A stretch of 64,000 nt of DNA from positions 6,119,001-6,183,000 of the forward strand of contig OY756961.1 of the NCBI GenBank assembly GCA_963580455.1, written 5' to 3'. The translations under genes and the position numbers were made by a program. The stretch's first letter is position 1. Every line of letters starts with the position of its first letter. The notes beneath the pieces were generated by a model, which was given only the letters and a program-made list of their open reading frames with translations, was not told the origin of the DNA and searched no databases. The DNA is from Euonymus europaeus. Lineage: Eukaryota > Streptophyta > Magnoliopsida > Celastrales > Celastraceae. Positions 43,001-53,510 of this stretch are shown piece by piece.

Positions 43001-46000
43001 GAAAGGAACTTACAGGCCTCCACAGCATGCCAGGGACTGTAGGGGAAAAAGGCCTACCACCTAAAGCAGCAGCCTCACCAATATCAGCAAAATCAACTGT
43101 GCCCGTCCCATCATCAGCCTTGGTAGCCTGAGGCAGCATCATTCTATTGCTTAATGGGGAACCCAGAGGCTGTACCATTGCACTGCTCCCAAGTCTTTCA
43201 TCAGCAACCCTTATATTTCTCTTCGCCATATCCAACTTCAGAGGCAGCGTACCTAGGGCCCCGTTGTTGGGGACTACACTGTCTGAACTAAGAGGGATGC
43301 TAGATGTAGGCTGGCTGGAGAGGCCATCTCTTCCAATACCCCTTATTAGTCCAGTATCAACAAGAGATGGAGATGGACTGCTACCAGGGAAGCTTGCAAT
43401 TTCGTCCTCGTTTACAGAACTTGTCAAACTTCCCATGGATGAAGTAACAACAGTACCAGCATTTTCCAAACCATCACAAACAGAAGTTGAGCCAGGAAGA
43501 TTAGCTGAAGCAGCTGATATGACGAGCAAACTATTAACTGGAACAGGAGTTGCATGACTCCCAGTAGAAGTTGATGCAACAGGAGAACCCACCACAACAT
43601 TCTTTGCAGGCGGCGTTCGTGCAATGCTATCAGAATTACTATCCTGGGAAGCTGTATCATCAGATTGCTCATGGACAGAAGTGCCTGGCTGATGATTAGA
43701 GCTCGGAGTAGCCTGAAAAGGAAACTGTGATTGTTAAGTTTACATAACGGCACAAATTAAGACCAGCATGTAATAGAAGTGGAAATCAAGGGACACCAAA
43801 AGCTGTGAGTTCACAGTTAAAACATTACATCAAGCATGCAACGCATGTTATCAGACAGCTCTCAGTGAAGACTGAAGAATAATATCACGTTCTATGAAAC
43901 AAAGGATAAATCTTATAACTAGGTACAAACCTTAAAGATGATTAACATATAACACCAAAATATTAACAATTGCACATAAGCGTTCAAATGTGTTTTGAAT
44001 GGGGAAAAACATCAGCAATCATTAATTTTCTAAAATCACAAGGTAGTCATTACAAGGGAATTCAGTGCCATTCAAATGCTTGATCCATAAATTTTTCAAA
44101 TTACAAATCACCACTTAACATAAAAGAATAAAATAGCATTAACTTCTTTATTTTAACTCGTTGCAGGTTTTCATAGAGTCATAGCACCAATAACTTGGCC
44201 TAGTCTTATTTGACCAATGATATGTAACCAGAAGCCCTGGAAAGCCCAGTTAAGGATCACTTCACACAACACACAACTAAATATCAAGCACATAATGACG
44301 AATACAGAATCAACGAAAAAATTCGTTCATTAAAATAAGCACCCTTGGCCATTCCATTAGGATTGTGAGGTAGAACTAACATATCTACAGAAATTTTTAG
44401 GAAACAATTTTGTAACACCCTTGGATTCAAAATTACAAATCACTAATTAAAATATGGAATACAATAGCATTAATTTTTTAACTCATTATAGGTTTTCATA
44501 GTGTCATAACACCAATAACAAGGCCTAGTCTGATTTGCCCAACGATTTGTAACCAGAAGTCCCTTGCCAGCTGAGTTAAGGCTTACTTCACACAACCAAA
44601 TATCAAGCACATAATGAAGAATACACAATCAATGAAAAAAATTGGTAATTAAGAAAAGAACCCTTGGTCATCCCATAGTGAGGTAGAACTACAATATCTA
44701 CAGCAGTCCTTAAGAAATGATTTAACAACACAACCTCGGATTATCATTCCAGTATCCTACAGATGAAAAATCAACATACAGTACATTAAAATATTGACTA
44801 CAGCAAGAGGACATACAGGCATATGGGATGGGGATGTTACCAGAGAAGTCTTCAAGCTAAGAACAGGAGCAACCTGCCATTTTTTTTAAAAAAAAAAAAG
44901 TCTTGCCATATGATTTGCATGCAGATATATATGGTATGACCGTATGAGCATGCGCAACATACAAAAACATACCTTAGCCAGAGGAGGACCAATTGAAACC
45001 AAATCTTCAAGTGACTCCACTTTCTCTAATGGCAATGTGTTGTAAAGCTCATCGACATCATCAAATTCATCAAAATCATCCTATAAGGAAGAAAAAAAAC
45101 ATGATAAGACTAAACTAGGTATCCAGCTATTCAAATACCAATGTGTAATAGAATTTGAGTGAAAAAAAAACAAAAGACAGGGATGGCACAGCCGCACAGG
45201 AGGGAAATACAGTATGAAAAACCATCTGATATGCCAGTTGAACAATTATGAAGAAAAATGACTTGTTAGTTCTTTCCCATTTGAAAAAATTACTAAAGAA
45301 AGGAAAAAAAACCTGATTGCGTTCAACATAATCATCCAAGAAGTCTTTGACCTCATTGACCTGCTCGGGACTTAACTCATCATTATCCAATAGCCTTAAT
45401 ATCAATTCTAACTTCATTATATGAGCCTTGTGTCGTGTGATAGACGTCTCTAAATGTACCTGACAACAAAGAGACGTATATAATTATAAAACATCCACAA
45501 CTATTGGATAAACACATTATAATTTCCAGACAGAAGATGCCTCTTTATCCTACCAGTCGGGGTGGCCTTGTCTTCCCTTTCTTAACAGATAGTCCCTCCA
45601 TCTCAGCTTCAAAGCTATCGATTTGAGATTCTAACTCCCCAACCTAGCAAAGAAAAAAAAAGGAAGTGTTCACCAGGTGAAAGCAATTATATAGGTCAGC
45701 ATTAATATTCAGAGTATAAAATGAAAACAAGGAAAAGAAAGAAAATAGAATTCTACAAAGAATGATATGACCACAATAGAGCCACCAGGAACATGTGTGA
45801 AAACCTATTTGCTAACTTGATAAATTTCTTTGCGAACACCGTGATGCATTGCTGATATGAAAAGAAGTATATTAAAGCACAAAGGCACTCAATAAAGTTA
45901 AAATTAGTATTAGGCCTGGAAGGAAGAAAACACTGTAGGAGCACACACTGCCAGTTGCTTACCATATTGTTCAACCAATCTCTTGTCTCTGATTTAGCCT

Positions 46001-49000
46001 TCTCCTTTGGATCCTATCACAAACAGTTGGTAAAATTAGGAAGCAAAAAAATAAAATAAAAATAAAGCTACAATTTCCTAAAATACTCTTGTTAATTGTG
46101 CCTGAGAATTAAAAAACTACGAGGTACAAAAGTACAAAGGTAAAGTGAGGTATACATGCACACAAGAAATGGCAAAAACACCAGAAGCCACGTCGCTGTG
46201 TCAAATTAGAAACAATAGAAAACACAATAGCTGCAATAATAGTCTTAAACTGCATAACAATTGTCAAATTTAATAAAAGTCAATCGCTTATGGTTACGGG
46301 CAGCGGGGTGGCTGCGGGTTGGGGGTGGGGGGTGGGGTTGCAACTATAAATGCTAGTTCATCCGAAGCACCACTGAAATCAGCAGAACACACCATTCAGA
46401 TTTTTTATTTTTGAAAAAAAGAAAGAAAAAAGAACAGCCATTGATGAAGTACAGTAGTTAAGAAATAATCAAATAACTCTTAAAAGCTTGTTATAACATT
46501 GCAACAGCTAAAGCAAGCCCATGTCTAATTTTTAACATAAATAAGCAGGGGAAAAAAATTTAGATGGTTTCCATTTCCAACTATACATATAACAAAATAT
46601 TTAAAGGGTGATGCAATGAAACCTTGACTTGTTACCCACCAGAAATGTATCATCTTATGAACAAACACGGTGATGTAAGCATAAACAAGGTGATGTAAGC
46701 ATGCTTACAGTTTTGGGTTGTTGGCCCAGTCCCTCTTTAGAGAATGCTTTTGTCTTCATCTCCTTTTCACAAATCTTAAATCTCTCCATTTCACGCTCTA
46801 TAAGCTTGCGAGCATCCACCAGGGCCTGCTCATAAGAGGCACTAACCTATGTCAACATATGTCAAAAGAAAAAAGATTAATTGTCAAATGAAGCATCCAT
46901 GTCAAACATTAATAAAAAAACAGGGCAGATTTTCAACTTATATCGTATTACAATATCAAAGGCTGTACTGAAGCATCAAACATACGAGCTCAACTATAAT
47001 TGATAGACCAATAGTGCAAGACAAACACAAATGGATTATTGAAAGCGGAAAAAACAAGACAATTGAACAGTTGCAATTCATTTATAGGGATAAGTAACGT
47101 TCCTGTACTTTCAAAAAATGGTCACTTGAGCCCCTTTACTATTTTTTGGGGTAGAAAAGGCACGTCTACTTCAGATAATGAGCCACGTTAGCACCTCGCA
47201 TCATTTTCCATCCAATTTAGCTGATGTGGCAGTTAACAAATGACATGGCTTTTTTATTTAAAAACAAAAAATTGAAGTAAAATGTGACATGGATTAAAAA
47301 AAATAAAATAAAATTAAAACACTAATTAAAATTAAGTCATTGTTCTTCTCGATTTGATCTAGGTTTTTACAATCTCTTAGATCTTTGCTTTGGGGTTGTT
47401 GTAATCATAGATCTTCACGAAGAGAAGCAGAATTAGAAGTTTAATAGCATAACAAAAGGAAAGGTGCTTCTATGGGTTTCAAATTTTGGGTTTGTTGGAT
47501 CTTGATGGACAGGCAAGTGAAGGCCACAAAGAGAGGGAGAGAGATTGAGGAGTTGGAGGAAAGTGGGCTTTGATTGAAAGTGAAGGGATTGACTTGCTAA
47601 TTTTGTAGCAAAGGGAGAGAGAAGCGATTGCGTATAACAATTTGTGCAACTCCATCCACTCCATGGTTTTTTCTGAGATTTTTTTGTCCGAGAGGGGTGT
47701 AAATGGATTGGGGTTCAAAATAGGAGATGAAGCTGTGGCAGAGGAAAAATCTGGTGTTGTGGAGAGCTGAGAGCAGCAGTGTCTATGTCAATCTAGGGTG
47801 AGTGTTCTCAACTAAGAACATACATGTTTTTCTTTTTTTAAGTCAACATGTATTTCCACTTGGATTTTGTATTTTAATATAAAAAAACCAACTCATTACT
47901 TTTGTCACATCAGATGAAATGGACGGAAAATGTACTGGAGGGCTAACGTGAGCTATTATCTGAAATACAGGGCTTCTTTGGTTCGAAAAAAAGTAGAAGG
48001 GCTCAAGTGATGCTTTCATGAAAGTACAAGGACCAAAACGTTTCTTATCCCTTCATTTATGAAATCATTAAGGTCCAAGAAATGGGAAACTAAAAGTAAA
48101 AGAATGTCGACTAAAATACGTAGAAATTATATTATGATGCAACTTCTGTGTATTAAGGAAAATAGCAGCATACCTTCAATATGCTGAAGAAATTGACCAA
48201 TTCTTTTTGGTCAAAGTCCATAATGCAACTATTGGAACTTAGTATAAATGGTCAAAATTCAAAAAACTGCTAGATATAATTGAAAGCAAAGTTTTCCAAA
48301 AAGTGTAAACTTTCAATGGACTTAAATTTCATGATTATTTCTCAATTTCTTATAGGTGAATTGAAATTCCATTTTCCATCTGATAAGATTTGAGATATCG
48401 ACTTGAACTTCCACGTGATATTTATTATTTTCAATTCTCATATCCAACTAATCAGAGTTTGTCGTTGCTACAGGACACAAAGACCCAATAATATCCTTTC
48501 ATTGCAAGGTATAGGAAAATTAAAGGGCACTTAGAAGGGTACAGCCTACTTATCAAGGTAGAGGAGTCCTGAAGCCAACCTACAGAATACAAAGTACATG
48601 CATCAAACAATAGGAGAATTTTTATATTTAGATTTTTGAAAAGGAAAAAATAGCATGATGTTTGTGAACTCTCTAATCGAGGGAGCTCATATTTCGGAGT
48701 TCAAGAAATTAGAAAGAAATTCAATTCATGAGAAGAATTGTCAAGAAAACAAAGAAAAAGAAAGCCAAAAAACAGCAAAAAATATAATTGCAGTAAAATT
48801 CATTCCCAATCCCAGGCTGGCCATGAAAATTCCACCTGTATACCTTAAGGTTCAACTCCAACTTGTTCCAAAGTGTTCAAGTAATAGAAGCCTCAAGTGC
48901 AAATTATGAAATTCTATCCAAACAACAGCAAAAAAAAAAAAGTCACAGGATAATCCATTCGAAACCTCAGGCTGGCCATGAAAATTCCACCTGTATACCT

Positions 49001-50255
49001 TAAGGTTCTACACCAACTTGTTCCAAAGTATTCCAGTAATAGAATTCTCAAGTGCAAATTATGAAATTCTATCACAGTTGCAGAGAACAAAATGACCTAG
49101 GCATACCTTTTTCACCCACTCACCTCAACCAAACACTGAATCACAATTTTTCTCAACGGAAGTGACAATTTGTGCATGGGTGCAACCTAGAGGTTACACT
49201 TACAGGTTCAATTCACGAAAACAGACTCTCAAGACATTATGTGAGATAAGATCTACGAACATCCTGTCTTTTCCAAACAACACCCAATACGAGAGCCTTG
49301 TGTACTGGAGTTGTTTTTTATAGAGGGAGGATTAAACCACACGATCATGCCTGAAGTTTTACAAGTGGTTGAATATTTATCCCACAGTGGCTTATTTGAT
49401 CACCTAACACTTCCTAGATCAGGTTAGGCCTTTGAATGCAACTTTCAAAGGCAGCACAAAAAGAAGCATCCACTGAAGCTCAGGTTGTAACCTAAATGAA
49501 CAGTGCCAAGGCAGGAGAAAATTGAAACCACCAGTACCCAGTTATGCCTTCGCCAAAATTTTTCAGGACACATGAGTTTATCCGAACTGCTAAGGTCTTT
49601 AACTAACTGGAACAAGAAAAATGAAGAGACACTAACCTTTTTATCCTTCATCTCGCTTGACTGAATCCATGTCTTAATCTGGTCCCTGTATCTCTGCAGC
49701 TTCTTGATTTCCTTCTTCAAATCAGCCTCAAATTTCTCCTTCTGGTTTGCATTGTCAGTGTCGTATACCTAAAAGACACACAGCACTTTTTTTTCTTTCA
49801 ACAAACATAGATCACACCAAGTAAAAGAGTAAGGAAATCGCAATCACTAAACAATGCAAAGCAACCAAAAATAAAATTAAATTAAAAACTATAAAATAAG
49901 TGAAACAGTGAGCCAACAAGGTCCCATTGCTCGCACACTCTTATAGTCCTATCGACTACGTAAAGCAACACGAAAGAAGAACAATCGAAAAAGAAAAAAC
50001 AAAACTTCAATCAACTCTGCAAAAGCTAATTCGCACGAGCAAGCTAAATTTTAGATCCAAATTGTTTTCTACCACAGTAAAAGAAAAATTCAAAACATAG
50101 AATTCTCAGACTATTACTTGAACAAAAAAATCTGCAAGAAAAAAAAGGCGGAGAAACCAAACCTTGTTCCAGATACTGTCGAAGACGTCAACCCCTTCTT
50201 GGACCTTCTTTAAGACGCGATCGATCTCTCCTTGTAACTTGCGGCTCGCTCCCAT
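37082..50255 (-). CDS. NOT3: CCR4-NOT complex subunit 3
   Basis: Sixteen exons on the minus strand: 50255-50163, 49768-49637, 46846-46709, 46013-45963, 45643-45554, 45459-45313, 45080-44973, 44873-44817, 43712-42984, 41439-41269, 40396-40234, 40154-40009, 38577-38299, 38197-38063, 37964-37783, 37148-37082. They join in frame to 895 residues. Residues 1 to about 240 are the charged, coiled-coil NOT3/NOT5 N-terminal domain ([21 protein letters not shown] at the start). A long Ser/Pro/Gln-rich linker follows, mostly in exon 9. The C-terminal NOT box begins near 769 ([32 protein letters not shown]) and ends [22 protein letters not shown]. The protein is a core subunit of the deadenylase complex that shortens poly(A) tails and represses mRNAs. 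Introns 2, 8, 10 and 12 are swollen by repeats listed separately. All exons and both key domains are intact. Confidence 0.96.
38789..39859. mobile_element. Mutator-like element, NOT3 intron 12
   Basis: A 1071-bp element whose ends are long imperfect inverted repeats of about 150-200 bp, starting GGGAGAAGTATCCTAG and, inverted, GGGAGAAGCATTGTAG. Both arms share CCCTGTACTTT, AAAAGGGG and GGCCCTCTA words. Flanks TTGGGAAAT (38780-38788) and TCAGGAAAT (39860-39868) match at 7 of 9 positions, a worn 9-bp target duplication. The centre is less AT-rich and could include captured DNA; no transposase was seen. Confidence 0.8.
41627..42044. mobile_element. MITE-like insert, NOT3 intron 9
   Basis: Left end CACTGGTGTTTGGATTGAG and right end, inverted, CACTTTTGGATGGATGGATT are related. 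Internal TTTGGATAG and CTATCCAAAC words are also inverted. An internal 79-bp direct duplication is listed separately. No target duplication was found, so limits are approximate. Confidence 0.5.
41824..41975 (+). repeat. 79-bp tandem duplication
   Basis: GGACAAAATAGATATTTCAC and the bases up to a T-rich run occur twice (41824-41902 and 41903-41975) with few differences (for example ATAAATAAC against GTAACTAAC). It lies within the MITE-like insert. Confidence 0.85.
42340..42475 (+). mobile_element. SINE copy 1, NOT3 intron 9
   Basis: A degenerate copy with GGGGTGCAAACTAGAGGTGATAGGTTCACAAC (box B region within), then CTCCACATATTATGTG and a tail TGCATGGGTGTTGTTTATCTTTTT. It is directly followed by a second copy. 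I infer a tRNA-derived SINE from the box B and tail. Confidence 0.5.
42476..42655 (+). mobile_element. SINE copy 2, NOT3 intron 9
   Basis: Better preserved: an A-box-like TGTGGTCCAATGGTAGAGTTG, then GAGGTGCAACTTAGAGGTTG, a B-box-like TTTAATTCTTAG, GAAACAGCCTCTTCACAT and a tail with GTGCAGGGGTGTTGTTAACC and T-runs. The words match copy 1 and the copy at 49160-49320. It stands head-to-tail with copy 1. Confidence 0.65.
44099..44745 (+). repeat. 332-bp tandem duplication, NOT3 intron 8
   Basis: Two diverged direct copies (about 44099-44430 and 44431-44745). Shared words include AATTACAAATCAC, GGTTTTCATAG, TGTAACCAGAAG, CAAATATCAAGCACATAATGA and GTGAGGTAGAACTA. Small indels separate them, so the duplication is not recent. 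No coding or splice signals of an exon are within. Confidence 0.85.
47086..48051. mobile_element. Mutator-like element, NOT3 intron 2
   Basis: A 966-bp element with a perfect 9-bp target duplication, TTCATTTAT, at 47077-47085 and 48052-48060. Its inverted ends start AGGGATAAGTAACG / GGGATAAGAAACG and extend for roughly 200 bp with shared GTACTTTC, GAGCCC and GATAAT words. No transposase. It is sense-neutral within intron 2, away from both splice sites. Confidence 0.9.
48800..49075 (+). repeat. 155-bp tandem duplication, NOT3 intron 2
   Basis: Two direct copies, offset by 155 bp, of a segment with CAGGCTGGCCATGAAAATTC, CACCTGTATACCTTAAGGTT, CAACTTGTTCCAAAGT and CAAGTGCAAATTATGAAATT. They differ at scattered positions. 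Confidence 0.85.
49160..49320 (+). mobile_element. SINE copy 3, NOT3 intron 2
   Basis: GGGTGCAACCTAGAGGTTAC, a B-box-like AGGTTCAATTC, then GAAAACAGACTCTC and a tail ending GTTGTTTTTTATAG. Same family as 42340-42655. The 5' end is unclear. Confidence 0.55.
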
Positions 50256-50440
50256 TGTTGAATCGAATAAATGCGAAACGAATAGGCGGGATTCTCTATC
50301 ATCAAAACAGAACGGTAAGGAGATCCCTCGATTGAACTTTGAAGTCGAGGCTTCAATGCAAGTGGATTCGGTTTGATTATGCTCAGCCAGTGATGTCAGT
50401 TCTACCTTTGGTAAATTTGGTTTTAAAAAAAAATCAGAAG
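50256..50440 (-). promoter_or_regulatory. NOT3 5' leader and proximal promoter
   Basis: Minus-strand leader of the NOT3 gene. Only about 185 bp separate the start codon from the outer Mutator-like element, so the core promoter is either in this short space or within the element. Confidence 0.45.
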
Positions 50441-50667
50441 GGATAAGTATTAAAAAAAAAGTCCCTGTATTTTCACTTTTGTGTCATTTAAATCTATGTA
50501 TTGTTTTTTTAGTTAAAAAAAGCCCTTTCATTTTAGACAATTAATGAATCACACAGTGTTTATTTTCATCAAAAGTTATTGAAGTGATCGTTAATTAATT
50601 ATTTTTATTTCTTATTTTATTTTTTGATATTACACGTGGAAAATTTGTCTCACTGATCAATTAAATA

Positions 50668-51582
50668 AGGTTAAATTAAACTTTTTGCCGCTCAACTATA
50701 CTCATTTTTGTTCTTTAACTATTTTTTCCTCACTTTCATCCCTCACCTTTTCATTGATTTTATTTTCATCCTTAAAATCAATTCGGCACCGGAAAATTTT
50801 GATTTGGCGAAATGACTTGGCATGAGTTGTACATGTGGCTTGATGATTTGGCAAACTTAGGGTTAAAGTAAACTTTTTGTCCCTCAACTATATGGCAGGT
50901 TTTATTTTCGTTCTTAAACTATTATAGGTAAGTATGTTATGAATTATAGATCTGAATTACTATCCAATGTTGTTGTTGAACTTGGTTAGGTCTAAATGTT
51001 AGGATTATATGTTGTCTTAGGGTTTCACTGTGTGAATGTGAAGGTTCAATGGTGAAGACACGAGCTTCAAAGGAAAGGCCTATTGTCTCAATTACAGATG
51101 ATGACTCACATAGGGCAAATAAGGACAATGATAATGAGGGAAGTCTTGATTCAGACAATGACGATAACATCATGAATAATGTCCGGTTTGATGACAGTGA
51201 TGATGAAGACTTGAATGATGGTTTGATTATGTACTAGCAGATTGTTGTGTTTTATTTGAGTGGTTGTGTTGTGTAATTTGAGTTATTGGTTTTATTTTGT
51301 GAACTGTTCATATTGCAGGGACTAATCGATGTCATTTTGAAATAGTACAAGGACATTTTAATGATGTTGGTAAAAGCTAGAGGACATATCGTCACAAAAT
51401 TACTTTCGCACTCCACGTAGGATAGCTCCAACATGCCACGTAGGAATTGATCATTGACTTTCCAAGATGAGGGATGAAAGTGAAACCATTGAAAAGGTGA
51501 GGGATCAAAGTGGAAAAATAATAATTTAAGGATGAAAATGAAACCAACTATATAGTACAGGGACGAAAAGTATACTTTAGCC
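50668..51582. mobile_element. Nested TIR element with 9-bp TSD
   Basis: A perfect 9-bp duplication, AATTAAATA, flanks it (50659-50667 and 51583-51591). Its inverted ends are GGTTAAATTAAACTTTTTGC and, inverted, GGCTAAAGTATACTTTTCGT, continuing with CAACTATA and CTCACTTTCATCCCTCACC. A second copy of the same end, GGGTTAAAGTAAACTTTTTG, lies inside at 50860-50928, so it is either a nested or internally duplicated element. A 62-codon acidic open frame (51049-51237) lies in its centre. Confidence 0.85.
51049..51237 (+). CDS. Acidic small ORF in nested element
   Basis: 62 codons, starting MVKTRASKERP and rich in Asp/Asn/Glu after that, with VRFDDSDDEDLNDG near the end. Acidic DSD-type words occur near the N-terminus of some plant Mutator-like proteins, so this may be a relic of a transposase gene or of captured host sequence. 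It is also compatible with chance. No expression evidence. Confidence 0.3.
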   Translation: MVKTRASKERPIVSITDDDSHRANKDNDNEGSLDSDNDDNIMNNVRFDDSDDEDLNDGLIMY

Positions 51583-52263
51583 AATTAAATAATGTTCTAT
51601 GACATTAATGATTCAAAAATAAAAATAACATATTCTCTCTTTTCCTCTCTCTCCCTCATGTGGAGCACTACACCTAAACCATTGATAGAGGTCCGCTGTT
51701 CTGCCACCAAATCAATAACTGCCCGGCCACATGTAAAACTCTTCTTCGATCTCAATGATCTTCAAAACCACCATCATCATAAATTATATGTTGTTGTCAA
51801 AATTTGTGCCTAGGGTTATGGATTTATCTAGATCTCCCCTAATTTACAAATATTTCAGTTCTATTATGTTGAAGTTTGGTGGTTATATGTGAAATCCTAA
51901 ACCAAATTAGCTCTGCGGTTAGTTTGTTACATGTATTTGGACCTTGAATAAGGAAAGAAATGGTAGCGAAGAAGAAGATGATGTCATGGTGGTGATGGAC
52001 TTGAAGAAGAGAAAGAGAGGAGGGAGAGAGTCTATTTTTTTTAATTACATGTTATATTTTACATCTATTATTTTTGCTACCAAACAAATTTATGCCATAT
52101 AATGTAAGTCACGTCAATAATTTTTTATGAAAAATAAACGTAAGGGCCAACGTATCTAAAGTACAGAGATCCCATTGTCTAAAGTACAAGGGTTTCTTTG
52201 ACCTCAAAAAAATTACAGAAGCCAAAAATAAAAAAAATACAAAGACTTTTTTGATATTATCCC

Positions 52264-52443
52264 TTTTTAAAAGGATATGTGACTCAAATTGTGTAAACTA
52301 AAGATTTTTGAGTTTCAATCATGCAATGGAAATTAAAAAGTTGAACAATTGATTTATCATTTTCCTTGGTACTGTGCCATTTTTGTAAAAAAATTGCACG
52401 ACAAGACCTAGTTCGAGCCCGTTTAAAATTATCTAAAAGACAA
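52264..52443. other. Spacer between element stacks
   Basis: 180 bp separating the two Mutator-like stacks. It ends with the flank AAAAGACAA, the likely left target copy of the next element. Nothing else seen. Confidence 0.5.
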
Positions 52444-53510
52444 GGGTTAACATCACTTTTGGTAATTGAAAATAGATCATGTCTCAATTTGGTCATTGAG
52501 AGTCAAAAACTTGCAATTCAATAATTAAAAGTGTAAATTTGTGCCAAATGGCACACTAGCACATATTTGGGCAGGTGAATCTGCCCATGTGGCAGGTTGC
52601 CAGCTTAAATAGTATATTGACATGAAATTATTTTTTCTTCTAAATAAAGAAAATAGATGGCAAAAAGTTAGCCCTACTCCTGTAATAAGAAAAAAAAATT
52701 AATTGACAATTGTTTAACACAAAATATTTTTTTTTAAAGAAATTGCTTGGACGGAAGAGGATTCCAACACCGTCTTACTTCCTCCTGTGTTCACCTTCAT
52801 TCACTTACAAAGTTACTGGTGAGGGGAAGCAGATCGAATATAAAAAAAAACACACCATTAACCAAATCTTCTATTGAATAAGAACGAATCAAACAAAGCA
52901 CAACAAATCAAGGTGTAGTGGGTGATTCTTCCTACCAAGACGGAAGTCCTCAATCTCGGCTCTACGACTACGCTACAAAACGAAAGCGAAAAGGGTTTGC
53001 AATGCATTTGATCCTCAAGAGAAAGGGACAAGACGAAACTTCCAGCTAAATTCGGATTTGCGACCTCTTCACTGCTACTTTGGCGACCCGACTGAACGAC
53101 CTAGGGTGGAGATGAGGATGGCTTTGGCAAGAAGACCAAGGGTGGAGAGATAGAGATAGGTTGTTTTGGGTTGTTGAGATGGAGAGAGAGATTTGGGATG
53201 ACATTCGATGAGATTGGGATGGTGGTAGAGATGGAGATGGGGGCTAGGGTTGCTAGGTTATTTTTTAATTTTATTTTAAATATTTTATTATTATCCTTTT
53301 TCATTTAATTTATAAGTGGACTTTGTCATATGTCTTTGTGTTTGAAAAAAATAAACCTGCCACGTGGACAAATAACCTGTCCAAATTATCCAAATCTGCC
53401 CGAGTGTGTCATTTGACATAAATTTACAGTTTTAATTACCGAATTATAAGTTTTTATTTGTTAGTGACCAAATTGAAGCATGACTCATCTTTCGATTATC
53501 AAAAATAATA

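Larger units (their letters stand above)
50441..52263. mobile_element. Outer Mutator-like element, interrupted
   Basis: The ends are long inverted repeats, GGGATAAGTATTAAAAAAAA and, inverted, GGGATAATATCAAAAAAGTC, with GTCCCTGTATTTT / GTCTTTGTATTTT following. A second element (50668-51582) is inserted in its left part. No clean target duplication was found because the flanks are A/T homopolymers. Same family as the elements at 38789, 47086 and 53511. Confidence 0.75.

Noticed and set aside
43147..43557. 136-codon plus-strand frame opposite NOT3 exon 9
   Set aside because: Antisense shadow of a real exon.
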